Shown one piece after another: positions 25,577 to 36,000 of a stretch of DNA of 64,000 nt. Under the pieces are notes generated by a model, which was not told where the DNA came from, ran no database searches, and saw nothing but the letters and a program-made list of their open reading frames with translations. The translations under genes were made by a program, and so were the position numbers. Source of the DNA: Puniceicoccus vermicola (GTDB lineage: Bacteria > Verrucomicrobiota > Verrucomicrobiia > Opitutales > Puniceicoccaceae); the NCBI RefSeq assembly GCF_014230055.1, contig NZ_JACHVA010000134.1:1-64000 (forward strand). Direction: 5' to 3'. Position 1 is the first letter of the stretch. Every line of letters begins with the position of its first letter.

Positions 25577-25661
25577 AGTGTTTTCGGAATCGATACCTGT
25601 GCCCGTATTTCTTTGATCGAGGCTGGTGTGGAGGCGTGTCGGCGAATGCGAACGATTCCGT

Positions 25662-26558
25662 TTAGGAACGTTTGCGACGACGAAGTGAAATGACGAATAG
25701 AACCGCTATCGAGCCGAGCAAGCCGTAGTGATTCGGCTCCGGAATAGACAGTAGTTCGCTTTGAGAAAGAGCAGTGTCGGAGAGGCGAACTTCGTCGATC
25801 CACCCGGCGAAGTACCGGGAGGGGCTTCCGTTCGAATAGCTGGCTCCAATGGTGAAATCGGTCGAGGAATTGTAGAGACTGGTATAAGTATCCGAATCGG
25901 TGCTCATTGCGATGGTCTCATTGTCAGTAAGGTTCTGAATATAGAAGGTAGCCTCGACTCCTCCCGGATTCGAATAGTTGACACTGGCGGCCACGTAATA
26001 ATCTTTGCCTATTTCCAGAAGGAAATCGTCTCCGCTGGAAACGAGGGTTTTGGTGAAGCTGGCGCTGGCCCCTTGAGAGATTTGAAGGAACAGACGGTTT
26101 GCCCCCAAGCCGGACCCGCCTCCGGTGGTTCCGAATTGCCACGCTGCGTCGCTCGAGTCGAATTGCCCGGCGATAATGCTGGGAGTCGTCGAACCCGAGG
26201 AGGAGTTCAGGCGGACGTAGGATTCGATCGTGAAATTTTGGAATCCGAACTCGGCCTGATCCCCGATGCTCAGGTAGCTTGTGGCCGGCGAATCGAAGTT
26301 TCCGGTCTGCGCATTCGGGGCGCCAGTCTGAGGAACCGGATTGGGAAAATCCGTAAAGCTGGCATTGGAAATAACATCCACGTCCGCCGGGGCTGTGTTG
26401 TTGGTCATATCGAAGCCGTTGCCGGATGAATCTTCACCGACGTTGCTGCTGTTTTCGAAACGCCAGTATCCCACGGTTGCGCCGGAGGCCGCGAAGGGGA
26501 GGAAGGACAGGATACTGGAAATTGAAAGGAGGGGGAGGAGGATGGTTTTCTTTCGCAT
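25662..26558 (-). CDS. LamG-domain protein with PEP-CTERM sorting signal
   Basis: A 298-residue secreted protein: signal peptide (residues 1-26), a concanavalin-type LamG domain (VGYWRFENSSNVGEDSSGN near the start, FTIESYVRLNSSSG, YFAGWIDEVRLSDTALSQSE), then a C-terminal PEP-CTERM tail: SIPEPNHYGLLGSIAVLFVI followed by SLRRRKRS. In bacteria with exosortase (EpsH) this tail is cleaved and the protein placed at the cell surface. It probably binds carbohydrate. No exosortase gene is in the window. It is divergent from LacI 2, which may regulate it, and lies upstream of the propeller gene. Confidence 0.88.
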   Translation of the reverse strand: MRKKTILLPLLSISSILSFLPFAASGATVGYWRFENSSNVGEDSSGNGFDMTNNTAPADVDVISNASFTDFPNPVPQTGAPNAQTGNFDSPATSYLSIGDQAEFGFQNFTIESYVRLNSSSGSTTPSIIAGQFDSSDAAWQFGTTGGGSGLGANRLFLQISQGASASFTKTLVSSGDDFLLEIGKDYYVAASVNYSNPGGVEATFYIQNLTDNETIAMSTDSDTYTSLYNSSTDFTIGASYSNGSPSRYFAGWIDEVRLSDTALSQSELLSIPEPNHYGLLGSIAVLFVISLRRRKRS

Positions 26559-26688
26559 GGTTTTGATTCTGTAGGGTTTGTCGTTTTGGCGAGCGGGATG
26601 GATGCGTGCCTTGGGTGAACCAAATGACTGAAAAGGAATCTTGATTGCGAGACGACCTCGAGGTTATGAACATCGTTACATTTTTCTG

Positions 26689-27741
26689 ATGAAACCTTCC
26701 GAGGACAGATTTGAGGCTTCGGCTCCGAGCATGGCCGATGTTGCGCGGGCTGCGGGAGTTTCCCGAGCGACAGTCTCCCGCGTGTTGAATGGTTCGGCCG
26801 CAGTGAAAGATCGCACGATAGAACGAGTGGAAAGTGCGATGGAAGCACTTGGTTACAAGCGCAACCCGATGGTGCAGGCGCTGATGAACCAAGTACGCAG
26901 AAGACGGGTCCAGAGTATTTGTAATCTTCTTTGGCTGGAAGAGGTGGGGGAGGAGCACACTGCCAATCGGTTGTATCTCATCCGTGAAGCCGCCCGAAGG
27001 CGGGCCGAATCGTTGGGATATGGCTTTGACGTGCTTCATCAGCGGGTGGGGGAGTTGAGTGAGGAGCGATTGTCGGGGATCTTGCTGGCGCGCGGGATTC
27101 GCGGTGTTGTCATCGCGCCGGCGGTTCGACCGGTCGAAAGCTACAGTTTTCCCTGGGGTGATGTGGCGACTGCGACGATCGGACGTTCGCTGACGAACCC
27201 GAGAATTAGCTATGTCATGATGCACTTCCAGCATGCCATGGACCTGATGTTGGAAGAGTTGAATGCCCGAGGATACCGGAGGATTGGATTCATGCTTTCA
27301 AGGGAAGGAAACGCACGGACGGAGAGGGTGCCCTTGATGGCCTACTTGCATCACAGGTTTTTTAGCGATCCAGGGGACTGGGTTGAGCTTCTGTGGGATG
27401 ACGGGTTATCGGGGGACTCTTTTCAGGAGTGGTACGATATGAACCGCCCGGACGTTGTCGTGGGACTCTATACGAATGGATTGGATTCACTGAGGAGTTG
27501 CGGTTTTCGGCTTCCGGATGATGTGGGGTTTGCGAGTTTAAGCAGTCGGGACGAAACCCCTGAAGTCAGTGGAGTTCGGGCGCCCGTCGAGGCACTGGGA
27601 GCGGGTGCGGTGGATTTGGTGGTCGCGCAGATTCAGCGCAACGAGTGCGGCATCCCGACGATGCCGAAAACCATTCTCGTGGAGGGGGATTGGAGGGAGG
27701 GCAGCACTCTCCGGAGAAAGAAATCCTCTTCGGAGAGCTAG
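26689..27741 (+). CDS. LacI-family transcriptional regulator 2
   Basis: A LacI/GalR regulator of about 350 residues. The HTH is typical (SMADVARAAGVSRATVSRV, LNGSAAVKDRTIERV), followed by MEALGYKRNPMV and a PBP1-like sensor (ILLARGIRGVVIAPAVRPVE, LNARGYRRIGFMLSREGN). I place the start at ATG 26689; the frame also opens at TTG 26641, which has a better AAAGGA upstream. It is divergent from the LamG gene and precedes the pseudopilin/lyase cluster, so it may control both. A 24-bp palindrome lies just beyond its stop, before the next gene. Confidence 0.9.
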   Translation: MKPSEDRFEASAPSMADVARAAGVSRATVSRVLNGSAAVKDRTIERVESAMEALGYKRNPMVQALMNQVRRRRVQSICNLLWLEEVGEEHTANRLYLIREAARRRAESLGYGFDVLHQRVGELSEERLSGILLARGIRGVVIAPAVRPVESYSFPWGDVATATIGRSLTNPRISYVMMHFQHAMDLMLEELNARGYRRIGFMLSREGNARTERVPLMAYLHHRFFSDPGDWVELLWDDGLSGDSFQEWYDMNRPDVVVGLYTNGLDSLRSCGFRLPDDVGFASLSSRDETPEVSGVRAPVEALGAGAVDLVVAQIQRNECGIPTMPKTILVEGDWREGSTLRRKKSSSES

Positions 27742-27748
27742 ATTTTCT

Positions 27749-27772
27749 CATTTCGTTACGGGTAACAAAATG
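27749..27772. promoter_or_regulatory. Near-perfect palindrome, candidate LacI-type operator
   Basis: CATTTCGTTAC (27749-27759) and GTAACAAAATG (27762-27772) are inverse repeats with one mismatch around a two-base centre, between the LacI 2 stop and the Verru_Chthon-A-like gene. Size and symmetry fit a LacI-family operator for the lyase cluster. A weak terminator is less likely because no T tract follows. Confidence 0.4.
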
Positions 27773-27845
27773 AAGCGTTAGCTCTTCGGATCTGTTTTCC
27801 GTAGGGATTGGATCGTCGATGCGGTTTCTGCTTCTTTAGACTGTA

Positions 27846-30800
27846 TTGGACCAATGCTCATCCCTCTTCAGATATCCCATCCCTCCTGACTTCCGCCCTG
27901 TGGCCTCTCCCCATTCCAGTCGAGAAAACTCCGGTTTCGCATTGATCGTCGCGCTCATGTTGGCGGGCTTGGTCCTTCTTCTCCTTGTCATTCTAAGTGC
28001 CATAATCCGAATGGAAGCAGGGCGTTTATCGGTTGACGCGCGAGTGCGGGAGGCGCGAACGAGCGCTGTCTTGGGGTTTCAGGTAGCGATGGGAGAAGTT
28101 CAGAGTGGACTGGGCCCGGACAAACGGATTACGGCCAACGCGTCTTCTTCTTCGGTCCCGGTTGAAGGCAAAGAGCATTGGCTTGGCGTTTGGTCCAGTA
28201 ACGGGACCGGGGCGGTCGAGTGGATGGTTTCGGGAGACGAAACTCCTGATGTAGGATTTGGCGATTCGGCCGAACTCGTCGGATCCGGTTCGGCAGGGGA
28301 ATCGGTTAAGGCTCCGAAGGTTTCCGTAGGAGCAGGAGGAGTTTTAACAGCAAGCTATGCCTATTGGGTCTCGGATTTATCGCAGAAAGCGCTTGTGAAT
28401 TTGAGGGATCGTCGGCTGACGGAAACGGGATACGACTTTGATCGGATTGCGACCTTGAATCAGCCTGGAACTTTCGATCTGGCGGGTTTTCCCGGTTTGG
28501 AAGGTGTTTCGGCGATGCAGGATCCCACGCCCGATGGGGAGTCTCTACGGAAGGATCTGAGCAAACTGATCTCTCCGGAGCAGCTTGGGATTCTCGATTC
28601 CAATTTCGCACAGTCTGCCAAAGATCATTTTCACGATCTCACGGGTGTGAATTTCGGATTGCAAACGAATGTGGTCGCCGGGGGAATGAAAACAGACTTG
28701 AGCGGAGCTCTCTCATCTTCCCTGGCCGGGGAGATCTATCCGGAGGGACCGCCGTGGGAATTGCTAAAAGACTTTTTGTCGCTGCAAAGCGAGGTTGCGG
28801 ACGGAGGGATTCTGCCGCAGTCCCGCTATCCCACAACGGTGCAAGGTCGTCGTGTACAGGTCGCGCCGAATGATACTCTTGGCTATCCGGTTCGTCATGG
28901 GATAGCACCTGTCGTTCTCTTTTGGGAGATGGGAGTGGAGGTCGTTCCTGATCCCCCCGCAGTGTATTCGGCTACCGACCCGATCCCGTTGCAGTTGCGG
29001 GTAGAACCGGTGATTGTGATGCTGAATCCCTACGATGTTGCGCTGGATAGCAGCGATTATGTCTTTCGCATTACTTCTGGGAGCGGCACCTACGACCCCG
29101 CGGCCAGAAAAGTGGAACGTTATCCGAAGTTCGAGATGAAGTTCCTGGATCAGAACTTTAATCTGGTGAAGATTATGACGCCGACGGATGGCAGCTACAG
29201 CTACGGCAACTATCTCAATGAATGGCTGCCGGGATTTACGGGGCACGGTGCGTCCGATGGGACTTCTTATGCGTATAATTCGCTGCGAGTTGGATTTTTG
29301 GGATCTTTTGAGCCCGGAGAGGTCAAAGTATTCTCCCTTGATTCCGACCAAGACCTGCCGGGCACTTCGGAAGATTTTGTCCTCCGGCTTGCCGAGGGTG
29401 AACCGGCCGGGTATTTCGCTCGTTCCGGCGATATTAGTGCAAGCTTAGGAGAAGACTTTACCGGTCAGGATTATGACAATTACAGTTCGTCCGGATATAC
29501 CCTCCGATTGAGGCTCTCAACCGGTGCAGTGGTCGGCAGTCTCTATATCGATTCGGTGGATACGGAGTATTCCCCCGCCTCCGAGAATCTCACGAGCACG
29601 CAGCAAGTGCGTCTCTTGCAGCCTTTGCAACGGCCCCGAATCTTCTTCGGTGCGGCCCTGAAGGGACCGAACGACTTGATTAATAGCGAGAGGAATCCCG
29701 CATCAGTCGATGGTGCGAAGACTTTAGCTTCTTACAATGTTCGTTCCCATTATCAGTCGACCTTGCTTCCCGGATCAAGCTTGGCGGGCGATTTCAGGTC
29801 GGCCCCCAGCTACTCGCCTCGCACCGATACGCAGTCTTTCTACAATGGGGTCGCTTCTCTGTGGGACGGTTCGTTATACGACTATTCACAAGGAGAGTCT
29901 CGCATGGTGTTGTTTCATTTGCCGCAGGATACGACCTTTTCCTTGGCGGAGCTTCAACATGCGGATCTAAGTTTCAGCGTCTATTATCCGACGTATGCAA
30001 TTGGAAACTCGGTGGCGAATCCATGGATACCGGGAAACGATACCGTGGACTCGGATACCGGTCTTCAGGACTTGTCGTATCTCCTCAACGAGTCGCTGTA
30101 CGACGGGTTCTATTTTTCGACAGTTCCTCAGGACTCCTCCGAAGAAGCGGTTCCCGAGAATGTGCGGCTTTCCGTTTTGAAGGGGGCGGTGGATGCGGAG
30201 CTCCGAGATTCACAACGCAGCGCCAATTGGATTTTCACTGAGGGGCCGTTGAATGTGAATTCACTTTCCGTGGAGGTATGGACCGCCTTTCTCGGCAGTA
30301 TGCGGGATTTTCCGGTTCGATACCGTGATATTTTCGGGGGAGAGATCGAGAGTGATTTTGCGGACGCGGGGGCCTTTGGGCGCAGTCCATTACCTGCGGA
30401 TGGGGCAGTTCCTTCGGTCGGAGGGAACGAGGAACGGCCGGACGTTCAAAGTCCTGAGTATTGGCGCGGTTTTCGAAATCTGACGGATGATCAGATTCGC
30501 AATTTGGCGGGACAGATTGTTCATCAGGTCAAAGAGCGCGGTCCCTTCTTCAGTTTGGCCGATTTCGTCAATCGTGACCCGCAATCCGAATCGTTGGGTT
30601 CCCGCCTCAGAGGGGCGTTGCAGGCGGCGATTGATTCCGAGAATGCAGTGGTGATCGATGGGGAGACCTATCAACCCGCTTCTTTGAATCCTCTGGCCAC
30701 GAATCAGAATGCGGTGACGGCTGTCCCTTCCGGCTTCCCCGACAGTACCGGGTATTCGGTCGATTTCCGTTTTCCCGAGGCGGTGACGGGACTACGCTCT

Positions 30801-31088
30801 GAAATGGCTCCCGGCTATTTGAATCAGGCCGATATTCTGATCCAATTGGGACCTCTGTTGACTGTGCGGGGGGATACCTTCCTGATTCGTTCCTACGGAG
30901 AATCCGTGAGTCCTCTCACGGGGGAGGTCCTCGCGAATGCCCGCTGTGAAGTGCTGGTGCAACGTGTTCCCTCCTATTTGCTGGATCCTTCTCAGTCGCC
31001 GGAAGAGGCGGCAAATGCCCTCAATGAGAGAATGGGTCGAAAGTTTCGCGTCCTCTCGTTTCGATGGTTGGAGGAGTCCGGATATTAG
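27846..31088 (+). CDS. Verru_Chthon-cassette-A-like protein with prepilin-type N-terminus
   Basis: A protein of about 1080 residues. Near the start (residues about 30-57) is a type IV pilin-like hydrophobic segment, GFALIVALMLAGLVLLLLVI, followed by a charged helix (RVREARTSAVLGFQVAMGEV) and a very long extracytoplasmic region. Length and layout match the Verru_Chthon cassette protein A family, found so far in Verrucomicrobia, in gene sets resembling type II secretion/pilus assembly. The usual B, C and D partners are not next to it; an exported 249-residue protein follows after 4 nt. The start is uncertain: TTG 27846 opens the frame and GTG 27900 is possible, neither with a clear ribosome-binding site. 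The surrounding lyase genes suggest a role in binding or handling pectin at the surface. Confidence 0.75.
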   Translation: MDQCSSLFRYPIPPDFRPVASPHSSRENSGFALIVALMLAGLVLLLLVILSAIIRMEAGRLSVDARVREARTSAVLGFQVAMGEVQSGLGPDKRITANASSSSVPVEGKEHWLGVWSSNGTGAVEWMVSGDETPDVGFGDSAELVGSGSAGESVKAPKVSVGAGGVLTASYAYWVSDLSQKALVNLRDRRLTETGYDFDRIATLNQPGTFDLAGFPGLEGVSAMQDPTPDGESLRKDLSKLISPEQLGILDSNFAQSAKDHFHDLTGVNFGLQTNVVAGGMKTDLSGALSSSLAGEIYPEGPPWELLKDFLSLQSEVADGGILPQSRYPTTVQGRRVQVAPNDTLGYPVRHGIAPVVLFWEMGVEVVPDPPAVYSATDPIPLQLRVEPVIVMLNPYDVALDSSDYVFRITSGSGTYDPAARKVERYPKFEMKFLDQNFNLVKIMTPTDGSYSYGNYLNEWLPGFTGHGASDGTSYAYNSLRVGFLGSFEPGEVKVFSLDSDQDLPGTSEDFVLRLAEGEPAGYFARSGDISASLGEDFTGQDYDNYSSSGYTLRLRLSTGAVVGSLYIDSVDTEYSPASENLTSTQQVRLLQPLQRPRIFFGAALKGPNDLINSERNPASVDGAKTLASYNVRSHYQSTLLPGSSLAGDFRSAPSYSPRTDTQSFYNGVASLWDGSLYDYSQGESRMVLFHLPQDTTFSLAELQHADLSFSVYYPTYAIGNSVANPWIPGNDTVDSDTGLQDLSYLLNESLYDGFYFSTVPQDSSEEAVPENVRLSVLKGAVDAELRDSQRSANWIFTEGPLNVNSLSVEVWTAFLGSMRDFPVRYRDIFGGEIESDFADAGAFGRSPLPADGAVPSVGGNEERPDVQSPEYWRGFRNLTDDQIRNLAGQIVHQVKERGPFFSLADFVNRDPQSESLGSRLRGALQAAIDSENAVVIDGETYQPASLNPLATNQNAVTAVPSGFPDSTGYSVDFRFPEAVTGLRSEMAPGYLNQADILIQLGPLLTVRGDTFLIRSYGESVSPLTGEVLANARCEVLVQRVPSYLLDPSQSPEEAANALNERMGRKFRVLSFRWLEESGY

Positions 31089-31092
31089 CACG

Positions 31093-31842
31093 ATGAGTGG
31101 CAAGATTCTACATTTACTCTTCGGGATTCTCGGTATGCACGTTCTGTTTATCGGCTATGCCTTTGCAGAATCGCCCGTGCCTCCGGTGAACGCGCAGCTT
31201 CGCTTTTCCATTTGGAATGATGGCTTCAATTTGCGTGATTCGGTCGAGTCAGAACCTTCGAAGAATGCGGAGATATTTTGGTGCGTGAGCGGTGAGGAGA
31301 TCTTTCCAGTGCGGGCGGCTTTAGGTGATTTCGGACCGAAGTTCGAATATCGTGGGAGCCAGACTCTGCGGATGTATTCGACACGCCCTCCTTCGACCGG
31401 TGCGTTTCCGAATCCGGTTGCGGAATGCAGGATACTTCCCTCTACCAAAGAGGCAGTTGTCATCTTGTTCCCACAGAACGATGAGAAAGGGAGACAGTAC
31501 GAATCTCTCGTGATCGATCAGTCCTCCACTTTCAAACAAGGGGAAGTCTACCTGCAAAGCCTGTATCCGAAAACCCTCTATTTACGATTGAATCAAGAGA
31601 GATTGGTTCTTGAGCCTTTCAAGAATGCCTCTTTCTCATTGGACGATTCGAACTCCCGAGGAGTTCGTTTGCAGGTAGTCGTTCGGGATGAATCCTCGGA
31701 CCGGGTCCGACCGTTGATTCATCGATTTATTCGGATGAATCCCGAGGGGAGAGTTTTTGTTTTTATTTTACCGCACCCCATGAGGGTCGATGCGGCCGAG
31801 CTTCGGCTGCTTGAGGCATCGTTGGATGCAGAAAATCCATGA
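31093..31842 (+). CDS. Exported protein of unknown function, partner of the Verru_Chthon-A-like protein
   Basis: A 249-residue protein with a signal peptide (GKILHLLFGILGMHVLFIGY, then AFAES) and no other membrane segment. The mature part is beta-rich (AQLRFSIWNDGFNLRD, FEYRGSQTLRMYSTRP, RVFVFILPHPMRVDAAEL) and I do not recognise its family. ATG 31093 follows the preceding stop by 4 nt, and its own stop overlaps the next gene (ATGA), so it is locked into this operon. Its constant linkage with the large pilin-like protein should be checked in relatives. Confidence 0.75.
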   Translation: MSGKILHLLFGILGMHVLFIGYAFAESPVPPVNAQLRFSIWNDGFNLRDSVESEPSKNAEIFWCVSGEEIFPVRAALGDFGPKFEYRGSQTLRMYSTRPPSTGAFPNPVAECRILPSTKEAVVILFPQNDEKGRQYESLVIDQSSTFKQGEVYLQSLYPKTLYLRLNQERLVLEPFKNASFSLDDSNSRGVRLQVVVRDESSDRVRPLIHRFIRMNPEGRVFVFILPHPMRVDAAELRLLEASLDAENP

Positions 31843-33020
31843 AAGCTTGCAAGAAAACTCTGAGAGTGGCTCTGGTCGGTGTTTCCGGTTACGCTCATTG
31901 GCATTACAACATGCTGATCGCTTTGGCCGACGCCGGTCGCATCACACTGCGGGCGTGTGTGATAATCAATCAGGAAGAAGAGTCCGCTCGTTGTGAAAAA
32001 TTGGAGTCGATGGGCTCTCGGTTGTACGGCGATTTCGATCAGATGTTAGCGGAGGAGGGATCGGAGCTCGACCTCTGCTGTATCCCAACCGGAATTCGCC
32101 TCCACCGTTCTATGACAATAGCCGCGCTGGATCGGGATATGCACGTCTTGGTTGAGAAACCGGCAGCGGGCAGTTTGGAGGAGGTTCGTCAGATGCAAGT
32201 TGCGCGCGATCGTTCGGGGAGGCAGGTATTCGTGGGCTTTCAAAATATGTATGCCGACGATCTTCTCCATGTTAAAGATCTCTTGGTTTCGCGTATGTTG
32301 GGGGCGATTCTTAGAATCAAGGTTCAGGTCTGCTGGCCCCGCCCGGAGAGCTATTATACTCGGAACGATTGGGCCGGGAGATTGGTTGTCGCTGGCTGCC
32401 CGGTTTTTGATTCTCCCGCGAATAATGCGATGGCTCATTTCATCATGATGGCCCTTTTCTGGGCGGGACCGACGCGTTCGACGATGGCGGCTTGGTCGGA
32501 TCTTGAGGCTCATCTATACCGTTCGCAGGAGATAGAGAGTTTCGATACTTTATCCGCAAAGCTGAGGACGCAGTCCGGGGCGGAGATACTCTGGAACATG
32601 ACCCATTCCTCCTCCGAACTGCTAAGGCCCGAAATTGTCGTCGAATGTGAACGAGGAGCCATCATCTGGCGCGAGGATGAGGGTGGGCGTGTCTGTTTCA
32701 CCGAGGATTCGACAGAACCCGATATTGTTTTCGACCCATTTCCCGAAACTCGCCAGGTGATGTTTCGCAAAGTCGTCAACGTTGTGACCGGATCCGGCGA
32801 GTTTGTTTGCGATCTCGATATGGCTTCGAGCCATACGAGATTTATTGAAGAACTCCATCGTATCTCTCGGATCCAGCAAGTTTGTGGAGACCGGATACTG
32901 GAACGAATGGAAGAGGGAAAATCCTACCGATATGTCTCCGGTCTCACCGAAATGATTCGGAGTGCGCATGCTACGGGAACACTGCTGCCTCAAATTTCCT
33001 CACCATCGCTAGTTCGATAG
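31839..33020 (+). CDS. Gfo/Idh/MocA-family oxidoreductase
   Basis: A 393-residue NAD(P)-dependent sugar oxidoreductase. The Rossmann start is RVALVGVSGYAHWHYNML; the family Lys in HVLVEKPAAGSLEEV (EKP) is present; a C-terminal alpha/beta domain follows. There is no signal peptide, so it acts in the cytosol, probably on a sugar released from pectin. Substrate cannot be predicted. The glycine motif is GVSGYAHWH rather than the commoner GxGxxG, so cofactor binding may be atypical. It overlaps the upstream gene by 4 nt (ATGA). Confidence 0.88.
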   Translation: MKACKKTLRVALVGVSGYAHWHYNMLIALADAGRITLRACVIINQEEESARCEKLESMGSRLYGDFDQMLAEEGSELDLCCIPTGIRLHRSMTIAALDRDMHVLVEKPAAGSLEEVRQMQVARDRSGRQVFVGFQNMYADDLLHVKDLLVSRMLGAILRIKVQVCWPRPESYYTRNDWAGRLVVAGCPVFDSPANNAMAHFIMMALFWAGPTRSTMAAWSDLEAHLYRSQEIESFDTLSAKLRTQSGAEILWNMTHSSSELLRPEIVVECERGAIIWREDEGGRVCFTEDSTEPDIVFDPFPETRQVMFRKVVNVVTGSGEFVCDLDMASSHTRFIEELHRISRIQQVCGDRILERMEEGKSYRYVSGLTEMIRSAHATGTLLPQISSPSLVR

Positions 33021-33060
33021 AGGACTACCTACGAAGATTCATCGATCGATCCAATTCGCT

Positions 33061-36000
33061 ATGCATAAATTTACGTTTACTGGGATTCTGTCTTTCCTCT
33101 TATGGTTGATTTCCGCAAATGTCCTTCAGGGATATGAGTGGATCTCCACGGACGAATCGGTTCAACTTGAGTTGGACGAGAAGACAGGGGGGATTCGGTT
33201 TTGGGAGGTCGACGGGAAGGTTCTCTCGGATGTGCCAGACTCGGATTTCGATGGTGTCATCGGCTTCGAAATGGAATCGGGGTGGGGCGGCTGGTTTCAG
33301 GTGGAGTCGTTTGAAGTGCGGTACGATTCGCCCGTCCGAATCCTCTTCGAAGGGATTCTCCATCTGGATCAAGAGAGCGACCAGAGCATAGGGGAAATGC
33401 GGGGCAAGCTGGTCTACGAGTTGAACGACGAAGGGCGAGAGATTGAGCTTTCGTTTCAACTCGTTTCGGTCGCGGAAGGATTGGATGTGAGCCTCTCCCG
33501 CTATTTTTGGACCCAAGCCTTTGATCTGAATCCGAGAAAACGGGTGTATTACCGAGGAGATTTTCAAACCGATTGGGAGACTCGTTATTTCTATCAGTAT
33601 ACGGTGGATCCGCGTCCCGGAGACGATTTGCTTTTGCCACCGGATCGAAACGAATGGCGCTTTTTCGGTTTGGATCGTTTGGGTAATGGCGCATTCCGCT
33701 TGTGGAAAGCCGAGAGCTTGAGAACGAGTCCGCTTGTGTTGGAGGAAAGCCTTTCTCCGGCGCCGATCGTTCAGATCTATGACGAGTCGGGAGGTGTTCT
33801 GGTCGAGTATTCTCAGATGGATGAGATTGTAGATGGACCGTACCACCGTCGTTTAGGAGTCGACGCTGCTGGTGGGGGGCGGGTATCTGTCGACTTCGTT
33901 TCGAAGAGTGGGGAAGCGGTCGATCTTCTCTTCGCGGATGGGGACCTGGTTGTCAGCGAGGCGCAGACGATCAAAATTAGGGCCTACTCGTCTTTGTCAG
34001 AAGTTCTTGCCGCCCGGGAGAACCTGGAAGAGCTTTATCCGCCGTCGACGCCGCCCACCCCCGAGAGCGTGATGCTTGAGCCTGCATGGATCCGGGAGGC
34101 TCCTCTTTCCATGGGCGACGAACCGATCTACGTGACTGGAGGCTATCCGTTCGGACAGGGGCAGGTTCAGGAGAGTCAGTTGAGTGCCTTGAGGGTCGGG
34201 ATGGGAGGCGGTTCCCTCAAACCGCAGAGTGAAGCAATCGCTTATTGGCCAGATGGTTCCGTAAAGTGGGGCTTACTGACATTTCCTCTCCGACTTGAAG
34301 AGGCGGAGACCGAGTATGCAGACTCGCCCCGGGTAACTTTGAGGAACGGAGAGGCGATTCCGGTTCGCATCAGTGTCGGAGAAAGTCCTTCCGAGCCCTC
34401 GGACGGTTCGATTGTCGTTCGCCGTACGAATGACGGCGGTTTGATGGTTGGGAATGGTCAGTTGGAGTTGGAGTTGGGCAAAGGAGTCGATTGGTTGCGG
34501 GACCTGAGATTGAAGGATCAGTCTCTTCTTTCCGGGCGTCACGATCACGTCGGATCGGCTTACACTGACTATAAGCTCGATCCCGAACCCTTTTATCCAT
34601 TTGACCGTGAGATCGAGGAGGGCACCGACGATCCGGGTTCCTTATCGATCGATACGCTGGAGGTGGAATCGGTCGGGCCTCTCCGTATCGTGGTTCGGTT
34701 GACGGGATATACCGACAACGAGGAGCCGACTCGGATCGTTCTTCGCATTGAATTATTGGCCGGGAAGAAAGAGTTTACGATCGAACATACCGCCGAGTTT
34801 CTCTTCAAGGATCCCCGACGGACATTCTTGCGGGGAATGGGAATCAATATTCCTCTGGATCCCCGTATCCTGGGAGAAACCCATTCAAGTGTGCAGGTCT
34901 TGCAAGAGTCTATACTTTCCCGAAGAAGGAACGGATCTGTTAGAGGGATGGAAAACGATGCGGTTTTGGAGGGTGGAGCCTTGCTGGTCCGGGGACCTGA
35001 CTTGGCTGTGACTGCGGCGATTCGGGATATGAGTGAGATGGCCCCGAAGGCGATCACGCTAGATCGCGAGACGGGAGTGCTATCATTTGAGTTCTGGCCG
35101 GACGAAGTCGGAGTGATGGATGTCAGGCGGTATTCCGAGTATCTTCATCGGGGTCAGTTGGAAGCCGCTCCTCCCAAGGAGGATTGGGTTCGAACCAGTT
35201 ATTATGAAGAAGATCCTTTTGTCGGCGTCTCTCGAACGCATGAGGTGCTTCTTGCGTTTGATGACGTCCAGTCTGTCTCCGCCGAGTTGAGTGAGATACG
35301 GGTCGCAAATTTCCAGAGTCCTCCCTTGCTTTACGCCGGATGGGATCGGTATGCACAGACGGGGGTTGTCTTACCGAGTTCTATTGAGTCCGAGTGGCCG
35401 ACGGCCTGGGAGGCGTGGACGCGATTAACCAATTTCTGGCTGTGGCATCGTGAGAAGAATCAGTGGAAAGGTTTCTGGAATTATGGGGATCTCCGTCATC
35501 GTTTTCGTACCCACCACTACGGATATATTCTCGAGCCCGTTGATCTACAGCGTCGTTTAGCGGGACAGCCTGATGCTGGGAAACGGGTGCGAGACTATCA
35601 TCTGTCGGGAGATTGGGCGTTGGATAACGGATCCAACGGGTGGTCCAATACCGAAGGTCTGCCCAATCTCTTTCTTCAGTATGAGTATTTGAGGCATGGG
35701 AATCGGGCGGTCTATTTCGCGAGCGAAGCGCTGGCAAGACATAGTCGCGATGTAGTGACCCGCCATGCTGGGATGTGGTTTGGGCGAGGGACTCGCCACG
35801 GCGTCCAGCATTGGAGTGGAGGCAATCATGAGGAGCGCCAGACGACGATTACGGAATATCGACTACACTACTTTCTCAGTGGAGATCTGCGTTCCCGGGC
35901 TGTCGTCGATAAGCTTTACAATGAGCACTACCTGACGACCGAGGCACGAATGAACGCCGATCACAGTGGGCGTTTGGGTGGTTTGCTCTTCCACTGGGAA

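Noticed and set aside
30937-31092. N-terminal extension of the 249-residue exported protein
   Set aside because: These 52 codons overlap the end of the Verru_Chthon-A-like gene, and the signal peptide starts only at ATG 31093.
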